61,023 bases of DNA from a bacterium (GCA_030427525.1 JAUIBD010000003.1:1-61023), one strand, 5' to 3'. Positions 42,438 through 50,728 are shown, counted from the stretch's first letter. Translations and numbers: made by a program. The notes: a model not told the origin generated them from the sequence alone.

Positions 42438-43331
42438 ATGAGTGTTAAAGAACATCCACCACATTTACATGTTCCTGTTTTATTAGGTGCAAGCGTTGAT
42501 GCAATGCAGCCCAAGAAGGGAGAGAACTATCTTGACCTGACGGCGGGCTACGGAGGTCATGCGCAAGCATTTCTAGATAAAACTGAAAACTTTTCTGATT
42601 CCATCTTGGTCGATCGCGATGTAAATGCGATAACTGAACTAGATGAATTCAAGCGTAAAGGATCGAGGGTGCTTCATACAGATTTTGTTACTGCTGCAAA
42701 GCAGTTAACGGAGGGAAATGAGCACTTTGATCTTGTACTTGTGGATTTAGGGGTGTCGTCGCCACAGCTCGATAGAGCAGAGCGAGGGTTCTCGTTTCAA
42801 AACGATGGTCCGCTAGATATGCGCATGGACACTTCGCAAGATGTGACTGCTGCGATGATAGTGAACCGAGCCTCAGAAGCCGAATTAGTGAGAATGTTCA
42901 CAGAATACGGTGAAGAGAAGCTAGGGTTCGCCAGGAGAATCGCCAAGGCGATTGTTCGAGGCCGACCATTCGAAACAACAAAACAACTCGCAGATGTAAT
43001 ACTGAGCGAACACCGTGGAAAATGGAGTCGAATCCATCCAGCCACGCGTGCATTTCAGGCCCTGAGGATTGTCGTAAATGACGAACTTGGCCAGATCAAG
43101 GAACTTCTACCGTACTTGCCAGAGTTATTGAATAAGGGTGGCAGGGTAGGCGTTATCAGTTTTCACAGCTTGGAGGATCGTTTAGTCAAACGATTTCTTA
43201 AAGAACACGCAGAAGCTGGTTACGAAGCAGACCTTGAACTTGTGACCAAAAAGGCAATCGATGGAGCTACTTATGATGTTCACAATCCGCGAAGTCGTAG
43301 CGCTAAGTTACGCGTCGCAGTGAAAAAATAA
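42438..43331 (+). CDS. rsmH: 16S rRNA m4C1402 methyltransferase
   Basis: Also called MraW; methylates N4 of C1402 in the ribosomal P site. The 297 residues show the N-terminal HVPVLLGASVDAM, SAM motif I in YLDLTAGYGGHAQAFL, the DLGVSSPQLDRAERGFSF signature and the late GVISFHSLEDRLVKRF. All are characteristic. It sits in its usual place after mraZ, but with its own leaderless-type promoter and separated by a long spacer. Confidence 0.95.
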   Translation: MSVKEHPPHLHVPVLLGASVDAMQPKKGENYLDLTAGYGGHAQAFLDKTENFSDSILVDRDVNAITELDEFKRKGSRVLHTDFVTAAKQLTEGNEHFDLVLVDLGVSSPQLDRAERGFSFQNDGPLDMRMDTSQDVTAAMIVNRASEAELVRMFTEYGEEKLGFARRIAKAIVRGRPFETTKQLADVILSEHRGKWSRIHPATRAFQALRIVVNDELGQIKELLPYLPELLNKGGRVGVISFHSLEDRLVKRFLKEHAEAGYEADLELVTKKAIDGATYDVHNPRSRSAKLRVAVKK

Positions 43332-43366
43332 AACAAAAACATACAGGAAGGGGGCATACAAACACT

Positions 43367-43432
43367 ATGCCAATCCACATTCCAGTGCAGGACCGCTCCG
43401 AGGACGTAAAAGTCGTCGTACGGTTCAAATAA
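43367..43432 (+). CDS. Candidate 21-codon leader peptide before ftsL
   Basis: An ATG-to-TAA frame of 21 codons beginning MPIHIPVQDR and ending VVVRFK. A purine-rich AGGAAGGGGG lies about 11-14 nt before the ATG, farther than usual. The stop codon abuts a region with two competing RNA helices (43433-43486), the layout of a translation-sensing attenuator. It may instead be chance. Confidence 0.3.
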   Translation: MPIHIPVQDRSEDVKVVVRFK

Positions 43433-43486
43433 CCTGATCCGCGGTTCAGGGCGCTTAATGTAACAGTTAAGCGCCTGCCAGGATCA
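43433..43486 (+). promoter_or_regulatory. Structured leader with competing helices before ftsL
   Basis: An outer helix TGATCC (43435-43440) with GGATCA (43481-43486) encloses a perfect 9-bp hairpin GGCGCTTAA (43450-43458) with TTAAGCGCC (43467-43475). The segment CCTGA (43433-43437) can instead pair with TCAGG (43446-43450), which would break the outer helix. No T-run follows, so control would be of translation or processing. Confidence 0.5.
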
Positions 43487-43513
43487 CCTAAAAATAAATA
43501 CAAACACCACCAC

Positions 43514-43864
43514 ATGTCCCAATATTATTCCACCACCACCTACAATCGGCGCAGGCAAAATTGGAATCGCAACCAAAACACCGTTGCGTACGTGTCGAAT
43601 ATCAAACTTGGCCCTGTTACACATACAGTGCTAGTTGCACTGATGATAACCGTGCTTGGTTTGATTTACTTGACACAAGCCACTAAAGCCACGGCATACG
43701 ACTATCAAGCCCAAAAGGTAGATACACAGATTGCCGAGCTAACCAGCGAAAAAACTGACCTCGAGGTCGAAAACGCTCGCTTGACTGCGCTCAACACAGT
43801 ACAAAACAGTAGTGTAGCGCGTGCAATGACGAACCCGAAAGAGTCGAGTTTCGTTAACAACTAA
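43514..43864 (+). CDS. ftsL: FtsL-like septum protein
   Basis: A 116-residue bitopic protein with a basic cytoplasmic tail, one membrane segment (HTVLVALMITVLGLIYL) and an extracellular coiled coil (QKVDTQIAELTSEKTDLEVENARLTALN, read as heptads). Size, topology and position between rsmH and ftsI identify it as FtsL, although the sequence itself is poorly conserved. The leader is A/C-rich with no Shine-Dalgarno. It probably forms the FtsQLW-I division complex with the downstream products; no separate ftsB was seen. Confidence 0.85.
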   Translation: MSQYYSTTTYNRRRQNWNRNQNTVAYVSNIKLGPVTHTVLVALMITVLGLIYLTQATKATAYDYQAQKVDTQIAELTSEKTDLEVENARLTALNTVQNSSVARAMTNPKESSFVNN

Positions 43865-43878
43865 CCATCACAACCATC

Positions 43879-45612
43879 ATGCTGCCACAGTTTCGTTCAA
43901 ATAGTCGAATTCGTTTGCTTGCCATTTTATGCCTGGCTATTATGGCTGTTTTTGTGATGCGGCTGTTTTATTTGCAAGTTATTGAACATGGTAGATATAG
44001 CACATTGGCTGATAATGAACAGATAAAACGTCTTACTATTCCAGCACAAAGAGGCGAAATATATATGATGGATAACGGCAATCCAGTGAAAGTGGTACTG
44101 AATAACACGGTATATACTGTGTTTGTTGACCCGCAATTTATTGACGACAAGCAGGCGGTAGTCAAAGCAATTCGCGAAATCGCAGGGGGTAATACGGTTG
44201 AAAATTTTGCAAAGTTGGTAGACCGAACAGATACCCGTTACCAGATAGTTGCACGCAATGTTTCGCGCAAGCAGGCCGAATTAATGAAAGAACGTAACTT
44301 GAAGGGAATAGGGTTTCAGGCGGTATCTGAGCGAGTGTATCCAGAAGCGAAGCTGGGTGGACAGGTGCTTGGTTTTGTTAATTACGAAGGTAAAGGTCAG
44401 TATGGTATAGAAGAAGAGTTCAATGTAGCGCTTCAGGGTACCGATGGTATGTTGCAATCCGTGACAGATGTCGGAAATGTACCACTAACCATTGGCGACC
44501 ATAATGTCGATGTTCCAGCAAAGAATGGTAAAGATATTGTGTTGACGATAGATCGCAATGTACAAGCGTTTACCGAAAGAGCATTGCGGAACGGTTTACG
44601 AAAGCTTGGCGCACCCTACGGTAGTGTACTAGTGATGGATCCACAAAATGGGAAGGTACTGGCAATGGCAAATTTGCCAGATTACAACCCGGGCAAATAC
44701 TATACTGTGCAGGATGCGCGTGCATTTAATAACGATATTATTTCTGACCCATATGAACCAGGTTCGGTCATAAAAACCTTTACCGTGGCAACGGGTATTA
44801 ACACTGGTACGATTACGCCGCAATCTACCTACACGAATACTGACTACATTGACGTGGAAGACCGGACGATTACAAACGCAACCAAAGGACAAACGGGCAC
44901 GATTACCTTTGACCATGCCTATACGTGGTCACTAAACACAGGAATGGTGACGATTGCACAGCGCCTCGGCGGCGGTTCCATAAATAGCAAGGCACGTACA
45001 GTGATGTATGACTATTTTCACGATCGATTCCGCCTGGGTGAGATGACGGGCATACAGCTAGCTGGAGAAGTGCAAGGTATCATTGATCAGCCAAATACAG
45101 GGAACGGTGACGCGGTGCGGTACTCAAATATGTCATTCGGACAAGGCATGGACCCAACTATGTTGCAGGTGGGTGCAGCGTTCTCATCGGTTGTAAACGG
45201 CGGTACCTACTACCACCCAACCATCATAGAGGGTACTGTAGATGCCGATGGCAAGCTGGTGCCTGCAAAGCAAAAAACACCCGATACAAACGTGGTTAGT
45301 GAGTCGACTTCTGAGCAGGTTCGAAATATGGCAGTACGAGCTCGTAAAGCCTTCTATGCAGGAAGTGATAAACCCGGCTTTACGGTCGGTGGCAAAACCG
45401 GAACTTCGCAAGCTATTGTTAATGGAGAGTATACGTTTGATGAAACAACCGGTACCTACATAGGCTTCGGTGGCGATAGCAAGCCTCGATATGTCATAAT
45501 GGTACGTGTGTCGGGCCCAGGATTAGCAATAGGCGGCCAAGATGTGATCCCCATTTTTACCGACATCTCTAACTGGATGATTGATTACCAAAAACTTGAA
45601 CCGAAAGGCTAG
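43879..45612 (+). CDS. ftsI: Septal transpeptidase FtsI (class B penicillin-binding protein)
   Basis: Cross-links septal peptidoglycan with FtsW. The 577 residues show a short N-terminal membrane anchor, a pedestal domain, and the transpeptidase domain with SxxK in EPGSVIKTFTVATG, SxN in YTWSLNTGMV and KTG in VGGKTGTSQAI. All three catalytic motifs are intact. No PASTA repeats are seen. The start (ATG at 43879) lies 14 nt after the ftsL stop in an A/C-rich spacer without Shine-Dalgarno. Confidence 0.95.
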   Translation: MLPQFRSNSRIRLLAILCLAIMAVFVMRLFYLQVIEHGRYSTLADNEQIKRLTIPAQRGEIYMMDNGNPVKVVLNNTVYTVFVDPQFIDDKQAVVKAIREIAGGNTVENFAKLVDRTDTRYQIVARNVSRKQAELMKERNLKGIGFQAVSERVYPEAKLGGQVLGFVNYEGKGQYGIEEEFNVALQGTDGMLQSVTDVGNVPLTIGDHNVDVPAKNGKDIVLTIDRNVQAFTERALRNGLRKLGAPYGSVLVMDPQNGKVLAMANLPDYNPGKYYTVQDARAFNNDIISDPYEPGSVIKTFTVATGINTGTITPQSTYTNTDYIDVEDRTITNATKGQTGTITFDHAYTWSLNTGMVTIAQRLGGGSINSKARTVMYDYFHDRFRLGEMTGIQLAGEVQGIIDQPNTGNGDAVRYSNMSFGQGMDPTMLQVGAAFSSVVNGGTYYHPTIIEGTVDADGKLVPAKQKTPDTNVVSESTSEQVRNMAVRARKAFYAGSDKPGFTVGGKTGTSQAIVNGEYTFDETTGTYIGFGGDSKPRYVIMVRVSGPGLAIGGQDVIPIFTDISNWMIDYQKLEPKG

Positions 45613-45613
45613 T

Positions 45614-46657
45614 ATGAGTACTACACCAATTGATATAACAGAGCTTGCTAGCGGACTAACTCAACTGACAATTATGGGTGTTGGTGCCTTTGTGCTTGGT
45701 ATGATGCTGACACCACTGTACACGTACATGGCATATCGTTATCGTTTCTGGAAGAAGCAACGAACATCTAGCACAACGGGAGAAAAACTGGAAGTATTTA
45801 CCAAGCTACATGCTAATAAATTCAGACGAAATATCCCTACAATGGCTGGTATTATTGGCGTGCTTGTCATTAGTTTTATTACGATATTCTTTAACCTCGA
45901 TAGGGGGCAAACATGGCTGTCGTTTGCTGCACTAATTGGCGGGGCGGTAGTGGGACTACTTGATGACATCATTAACCTGCGCAGCAACGGTCAAGGTACC
46001 GCCGGCATGCGCAGTAGTATCAAATTTTCAATGATTGTGTCCCTTGGGCTAGTGCTAGGCTGGTTCTTCTTTGCGAAACTAGGCTTTAGCGCTGTTCATG
46101 TGCCGTTCTGGGGGCCGCTAGAGTTGGGTTGGCTAATTATTCCGATATTCGCATTTGTTGTGACAGCAACGGCCAATGCGGTGAATATCAGCGATGGTTT
46201 AGATGGGCTAGCAGGTGGGTTGTTGACGATGAGCTATGGCGCATTCGGCGTGATTGCCCTGATGCAAGGGCAGTTTATACTGGCAGCGTTCTGCTTTACG
46301 GTTATTGGCGCTCTGCTAAGCTATCTATGGTTTAATATCTACCCAGCACGCTTTTTTATGGGGGATGTGGGTAGCTTTGCCTATGGGGTTAGCCTAGGGG
46401 TGATTGCAATGCTGACTAACTCGCTATTCCTTCTGCCAATCATCGGTGTACTATTCGTCGTTGAGGCAGGTTCAAGTTTGATACAGATTGTCGCCAAGCG
46501 AGTGTTTAAGCGGCGCGTATTTATATCTGCACCAATACATCATCATCTGGAGGCAATTGGCTGGCCGGAAGTAAAGGTGACCATGAGATTTTGGGTGATT
46601 GCTTCAGTCGCTGCCACGTTTGGTGTCATGCTAGCACTTGTCGGAGGTCACGTATAG
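45614..46657 (+). CDS. mraY: Phospho-N-acetylmuramoyl-pentapeptide transferase
   Basis: Makes lipid I by transferring phospho-MurNAc-pentapeptide to undecaprenyl phosphate. About 347 residues with some ten membrane segments. The catalytic acidic residues are in GLLDDIINLR, the Mg-binding NAVNISDGLDGLAGG is complete, and the HHHLEAIGWPE loop is present. It begins one base after the ftsI stop (TAGTATG); a longer frame from 45581 would overlap ftsI needlessly. Confidence 0.95.
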   Translation: MSTTPIDITELASGLTQLTIMGVGAFVLGMMLTPLYTYMAYRYRFWKKQRTSSTTGEKLEVFTKLHANKFRRNIPTMAGIIGVLVISFITIFFNLDRGQTWLSFAALIGGAVVGLLDDIINLRSNGQGTAGMRSSIKFSMIVSLGLVLGWFFFAKLGFSAVHVPFWGPLELGWLIIPIFAFVVTATANAVNISDGLDGLAGGLLTMSYGAFGVIALMQGQFILAAFCFTVIGALLSYLWFNIYPARFFMGDVGSFAYGVSLGVIAMLTNSLFLLPIIGVLFVVEAGSSLIQIVAKRVFKRRVFISAPIHHHLEAIGWPEVKVTMRFWVIASVAATFGVMLALVGGHV

Positions 46658-47934
46658 TGGAACGCTTGCGTAACGTTGGTACAAATGCGGTCAATACAGT
46701 TCGCAAACATCGCCCAGATTATCAGATAGTGCTGTATATGGGGCTCTTGATGTTGCTTGGGCTGATTGTAATGTATGCGATTGGTCCGCAGCGTGCGCAT
46801 GTATTAAATACGGCCTATGGAACAGATTTTTATAGTGCCACGTATTTCTTTACGAAACAGGCAATTAGCCTAGCCCTGGCAGTCGCAGTGTTTATTGCAG
46901 TGTCAAAGATTCCGTACACATGGCTACAAAAGCACGCCAAACATCTATTTATCATCGGTATCGTTGCTTGTGTAATACTGGCGATTGCTGGTTGGGCAGA
47001 TATGGCAATAGCCTACTGTAGTTTGGGTGCCTGTCGCTGGTTCGATCTAGGGCCACTTGGCAGTATTCAGCCTGCTGAATTCTTGAAGTTCGGATTGCTG
47101 ATGTTTGTAGCTGGGTTTTTGGCAGTACGCGCCAAGATGGGTCTGATTAATGACTGGTATAAAACACTCATTCCACTTGGTGTCATTATGAGCGTGGTTG
47201 CGCTCTTTGTCGTAGGTATTCAGAAAGATATGGGAACAGGTATTGCAATGGTATCGATTGTCGCGAGCATGCTGGTAGTTGCTGGTCTGAAGCTGCGGAT
47301 TGGCATACTGCTGTTGGGGTTGGGCGTATTAGCCGGAATTATGCTTATCTTGATAGCGCCACACCGACTGGATCGTGTGACTACTTTCTTAGAAGGTGAT
47401 AATGCGTCCGATACAGCTGCTTCGTACCACATCACGCATGCTAAAATCGCAATTGGTAGCGGTGGCTTCCTTGGTGTTGGCATAGGCAATAGTGTCCAGG
47501 CGACAGGCTATTTGCCAGAGGCAATTAATGACTCGGTATTTGCGATTATGGGGGAAACATTTGGGTTTGTTGGACTTGTTATCGTGCTGATACTATTTAC
47601 TGCGCTGCTAATGCGCTTACTGATAGTATCCGATAGGCTGAATGGAATGACAGAGCGTCTCATTGTTGCAGGTATCTTTGGTTGGCTCGCAGCGCATGTT
47701 ATTTTGAATATCGCTGCTATGACAGGAGTATTTCCATTAACAGGAATTACGTTGCCGCTACTTAGTTTTGGCGGTACTAGCATGATATTTATTGCAAGTG
47801 CGCTAGGGTTAGCATTTCAGCTATCTGCATACACAGTTCACACTAATTTAGGAGAAAGGAGTACGGATGAGGATTCTAACGGTCGGCGGCGGCTCGGGCG
47901 GTCACGTTACACCAGTCGCAGCAGTTATCGCTGA
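46657..47934 (+). CDS. ftsW: Septal SEDS glycosyltransferase FtsW
   Basis: Lipid II polymerase that works with FtsI. About 425 residues with ten membrane segments. SEDS signatures include PAEFLKFGLLMFVAGFLAV, QKDMGTGIAMV, the AIMGETFGFVGL segment and LPLLSFGGTSM near the C-terminus. I chose GTG at 46657, which overlaps the mraY stop by one base and has GGAGG 6-7 nt upstream, instead of an ATG at 46591 inside mraY. MurD, normally between mraY and ftsW, is absent. Confidence 0.93.
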   Translation: MERLRNVGTNAVNTVRKHRPDYQIVLYMGLLMLLGLIVMYAIGPQRAHVLNTAYGTDFYSATYFFTKQAISLALAVAVFIAVSKIPYTWLQKHAKHLFIIGIVACVILAIAGWADMAIAYCSLGACRWFDLGPLGSIQPAEFLKFGLLMFVAGFLAVRAKMGLINDWYKTLIPLGVIMSVVALFVVGIQKDMGTGIAMVSIVASMLVVAGLKLRIGILLLGLGVLAGIMLILIAPHRLDRVTTFLEGDNASDTAASYHITHAKIAIGSGGFLGVGIGNSVQATGYLPEAINDSVFAIMGETFGFVGLVIVLILFTALLMRLLIVSDRLNGMTERLIVAGIFGWLAAHVILNIAAMTGVFPLTGITLPLLSFGGTSMIFIASALGLAFQLSAYTVHTNLGERSTDEDSNGRRRLGRSRYTSRSSYR

Positions 47935-49030
47935 GTTAAAAAGGCAGTCTCCGGCCAGCGAGATTCGTTTTTGGTGTGATCGCAAGTTTGCTAGTGAAGC
48001 AACAGCAACGATGAATCAACAGCACCCGGACGTGCTGGTACATACTGTCGTTTCGGGTAAGTTTCGTCGCTACCATACGCTGTCGTTTTGGCGTCAGCTG
48101 ATTAATGTGCGCACGATTGTAATACCGAATATTATTGACGCATTTAAGATTAGCTTCGGTACAGCACAAAGTGTCTACAAGCTGCTTCGTTGGAAACCTG
48201 ACGTTATCTTCGCAAAAGGTGGTTTCGTGTGTTTGCCTGTGGGTATAGCAGCGAGGTTGCTGCGTATTCCTTTGGTGATTCACGACTCCGACACCCACCC
48301 AGGGCTTACGAGTCGTATTTTATCTCGTTGGGCTGTTTCGATTGGAACTGGCGCCCCATTAGAGAATTATAATTATCCAAAATCAAAAAGTTACTTTGTG
48401 GGTATTCCAGTCGCAACTAATTTAAGGCCGGTCACTACGAGCAAACAGCGTGAGTTGAAGCAAGAGTTGGGCTTTTCTGCGGAGGAGCCACTCGTAGTTG
48501 TAACTGGAGGTGGACTGGGTGCAAAACGTATAAATGACGCGACTGTGGCAGTGCTTGATGATCTATTGAACATATGTGCAGTGTTTTTAGTGACAGGTGC
48601 GCATCAGTATGATGAGCTAAAAGAGGTCGCAAAGCACTATACGAAAGAAGAGTTGCGCTTGCAGCCGCATGTGCCGAGTAATCAGTTTGTGAAGATTTTG
48701 GCTGCTGCAGACGTAGTAGTGAGTAGGGCAGGGGCAACGACTATGCTTGAGCTAGCTGCCCTCGCCAAGCCAACAATTTTGATTCCGAATGCTCGGCTGA
48801 CCGGTGGACACCAGACAAAAAACGCTGCTATGTATGAGCAGGGTAGGGCTGCAGTGGTGTTATCGGAAGAAGAGTTAATTGCCTCACCTCGCCTGCTAGT
48901 GGATGTGCTCGGCTCACTGCTTAACAACGGCAAAGAGCGACAGCGACTAACGAAAGCCATTCACGAATTTGCCACGCCACATGCCGCCAGAGACATGGCT
49001 GCACTTGTGGTTGCCGCCAGAAAACGCTAG
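47867..49030 (+). CDS. murG: Lipid II synthase MurG
   Basis: Adds GlcNAc to lipid I at the inner membrane face. The 387 residues include the N-terminal glycine loop (ILTVGGGSGGHVTPVAAVI), KPDVIFAKGGFVCLPVGIAA, the middle VVTGGGLGAKRINDA and the UDP-binding RAGATTMLELAALAKPTILIP. The gene starts 68 bases inside ftsW; the overlap is credible because AAGGAG lies about 7 nt before the ATG and the residues from the first Met match MurG. MurC, its usual follower, is missing here. Confidence 0.95.
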   Translation: MRILTVGGGSGGHVTPVAAVIAELKRQSPASEIRFWCDRKFASEATATMNQQHPDVLVHTVVSGKFRRYHTLSFWRQLINVRTIVIPNIIDAFKISFGTAQSVYKLLRWKPDVIFAKGGFVCLPVGIAARLLRIPLVIHDSDTHPGLTSRILSRWAVSIGTGAPLENYNYPKSKSYFVGIPVATNLRPVTTSKQRELKQELGFSAEEPLVVVTGGGLGAKRINDATVAVLDDLLNICAVFLVTGAHQYDELKEVAKHYTKEELRLQPHVPSNQFVKILAAADVVVSRAGATTMLELAALAKPTILIPNARLTGGHQTKNAAMYEQGRAAVVLSEEELIASPRLLVDVLGSLLNNGKERQRLTKAIHEFATPHAARDMAALVVAARKR

Positions 49031-49041
49031 TGCCTATCTGA

Positions 49042-49047
49042 TACAAT
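49042..49047 (+). promoter_or_regulatory. -10 element of ftsQ, leaderless type
   Basis: TACAAT ends 8 nt before the ATG at 49056, so ftsQ may be transcribed separately from the rest of the cluster. Confidence 0.5.
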
Positions 49048-49055
49048 AAACATAT

Positions 49056-50015
49056 ATGTCTAAACTGTTTAAACAGAAAACACACCCTGAAGATGCTCCA
49101 CGCCGCCGCCAGCGGCTTAATGTTGATGATGCGGGTACTACTGCTAGCTACAATGGCAATTATCGCTCTACTTTCCATAGAAATCGGACTATTACGGGCA
49201 GCTCTTCTGGAAAGGTGGCAAGTACAAATGAACTGAACGCTCAGATGCAATCGCCGCGCGCAAGTGCGCATCACCTCGCAAGAGCTCGCCGACGCCTACT
49301 GCTGTATTTTGGGGGTGTTTTAGTAGTGGCGGGTACATTATATCTGCTAGTTAATCAGCTTGTAGCAACAGAAACAGTTCAGCTTAGCGGAGGATCTGCA
49401 TTAACGGCGACGCAAGCAGAATCGTATACGCAGGCAGCAGAAGATTATTTCGCCGCACGTCCGATAGAAAGGTTTCGTTTTATGATAAATAACGACGATT
49501 TTCTACGTAATATGCAAGCAACAAACCCAGAGGTAAAAGCTGTACATATAGATGGTGGTAGTAGCTTTGGTGAAGCAGTGCTGACGATAACACCGAGAGA
49601 GCCGATAGCACGGTGGAATACAGGCAACCAGCACCAATTTGTTGACGGTAACGGTATTGTCTTCACGCGGAATTATTTTGCAGAGCCAAAGGTAGAGATT
49701 CGGGACAACAGTGGTATACAGAGCACTGGTAGCCAGGTGGTCACGAGTCGCCGATTCCTTGGCTTTGTTGGTAGGGTCATTGGCGAAACCAACGACAGGG
49801 GTTACACAGTGAAAACCGCTACCATACCAGCGCTAACTACCCGGCAGGTAAGGATTACCCTAGTAGGGCAGCAGCCATACTTTACCTTTTCAGTAGACAG
49901 GCCTCCGGCAGAGCAGGTAGAGGATATGTCACGAATACTACGTTATTTACGCACACGTGGTATTAGTGCTCGTTATGTCGATGTACGAGTAGAAGGTAAA
50001 GCATTTTATAGGTAA
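49056..50015 (+). CDS. ftsQ: FtsQ/DivIB-like division protein
   Basis: Bitopic protein of 319 residues: a long Arg/Lys-rich cytoplasmic tail of about 75 residues, one membrane segment (LLLYFGGVLVVAGTLYLLV), then POTRA-like and beta domains (VQLSGGSALTATQ, VKAVHIDGGSSFGEAVLTITPREPIARW, FVDGNGIVF). The PREPIARW and DGNG phrases are characteristic of FtsQ. It is the last recognisable gene of the cluster; ftsA and ftsZ do not follow, and a long non-coding block begins at its stop. Confidence 0.9.
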   Translation: MSKLFKQKTHPEDAPRRRQRLNVDDAGTTASYNGNYRSTFHRNRTITGSSSGKVASTNELNAQMQSPRASAHHLARARRRLLLYFGGVLVVAGTLYLLVNQLVATETVQLSGGSALTATQAESYTQAAEDYFAARPIERFRFMINNDDFLRNMQATNPEVKAVHIDGGSSFGEAVLTITPREPIARWNTGNQHQFVDGNGIVFTRNYFAEPKVEIRDNSGIQSTGSQVVTSRRFLGFVGRVIGETNDRGYTVKTATIPALTTRQVRITLVGQQPYFTFSVDRPPAEQVEDMSRILRYLRTRGISARYVDVRVEGKAFYR

Positions 50016-50019
50016 GCAC

Positions 50020-50092
50020 CCCTGCTTTATCGAGCACTAGTTCTAAATTTGTTCTAACTTATGAAGTGCTAAAAAACTATACGAAAGCAGGG
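50020..50092. repeat. Nested inverted repeat after ftsQ
   Basis: Outer arms CCCTGCTTT (50020-50028) and AAAGCAGGG (50084-50092), middle arms AGCACT (50033-50038) and AGTGCT (50065-50070), inner arms AGTT (50039-50042) and AACT (50056-50059). The apical loop carries the first copy of the CTANATTTGTTCTA repeat. No T-run follows. Confidence 0.6.
50043..50056 (+). repeat. CTANATTTGTTCTA repeat, copy 1
   Basis: CTAAATTTGTTCTA, in the loop of the nested inverted repeat after ftsQ. Confidence 0.6.
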
Positions 50093-50298
50093 AACTAATA
50101 AAAAGTCAAATAGTAGGAAAGGCGGGGAAAAAGAGTAGGGGGAAACAATTTTTCAAAAAAAGCAAATTGTCGTGAAAACTTTATGATGTGTGGAAAACTA
50201 GCTAGGTTGTTGTAAAATCTCACAACACCCACAACCATGGCATAGTCGACTTAACATGACACACCGCAGTTAATGTGGCAGCAACAAGTGTAAAGCAG

Positions 50299-50312
50299 TA
50301 GAACAAATGTAG
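50299..50312 (-). repeat. CTANATTTGTTCTA repeat, copy 2
   Basis: Minus-strand CTACATTTGTTCTA; it differs from the other copies only at the fourth base. Confidence 0.6.
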
Positions 50313-50636
50313 ATACACGGCGATTCAGTAATAAAGTCCCCTGTTAGGGGGTGACAATAAGGTATAGTGAATCAACTTATCTAACTAATACCTATGTCGT
50401 AAAAGATATATTGTGCGACGTTAAATCAATATTTACTTTTTGTGTAAACATACGTCCCTGCCATGCACCAAACTCTGATAATTTTCCTAGATTTTTGTAG
50501 CACTTCCCGTCTTCATGCTGTCACTTCCTTTTTTTGCTTGCTTTGCCTATTTCTACATATTTCTATGAATTTGCCGAATTCGTGTATGCAATTCATAGCG
50601 CAAGCTTCCATAACTGGATGACTATATACATAAGTT

Positions 50637-50650
50637 CTATATTTGTTCTA
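50637..50650 (+). repeat. CTANATTTGTTCTA repeat, copy 3
   Basis: CTATATTTGTTCTA. Similarity to copy 1 extends outward by four bases on the left (AGTT in both), with partial matches to the right. Confidence 0.6.
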
Positions 50651-50670
50651 TATTCTATTCATTAAACTAA

Positions 50671-50702
50671 AACACCCCCTACATGGGTAGAAGGGCGCTT
50701 TA
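50671..50702 (-). terminator. Probable terminator of the 50729-50977 gene
   Basis: Reading the minus strand, CCCTTCTAC pairs with GTAGGGGG around a CCAT loop (the two Ts bulged) and is followed by TGTTTTAGTTT. An additional small hairpin (AGGGCC / GGACCCT) lies just after the stop codon. Confidence 0.5.
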
Positions 50703-50728
50703 GCTTCCTAGCAGGGTCCTTGTGGCCC

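Larger units (their letters stand above)
50016..50728. other. 713-nt intergenic block without a gene
   Basis: No credible frame is present. The block holds a nested inverted repeat right after ftsQ (50020-50092), three copies of a 14-mer CTANATTTGTTCTA, a TGTGGAAAACTA DnaA-box-like site at 50189, an inverted repeat GGTTGT/ACAACC at 50205-50236, a hairpin around 50337-50356 and AGGTAT/ATACCT at 50360-50393. The right end carries hairpins downstream of the minus-strand gene. It could be a regulatory or RNA-coding region, or a replication-related site. Confidence 0.7.

Noticed and set aside
43421-43445. tRNA T-arm (GGTTCAAAT) before ftsL
   Set aside because: The flanking bases do not form a 5-bp T-stem, and no acceptor or anticodon arm can be drawn.
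50016-50728. Insertion sequence or transposon remnant
   Set aside because: The repeated 14-mers are in mixed orientation, with no transposase frame, no terminal inverted repeats at the block edges and no target duplication seen.
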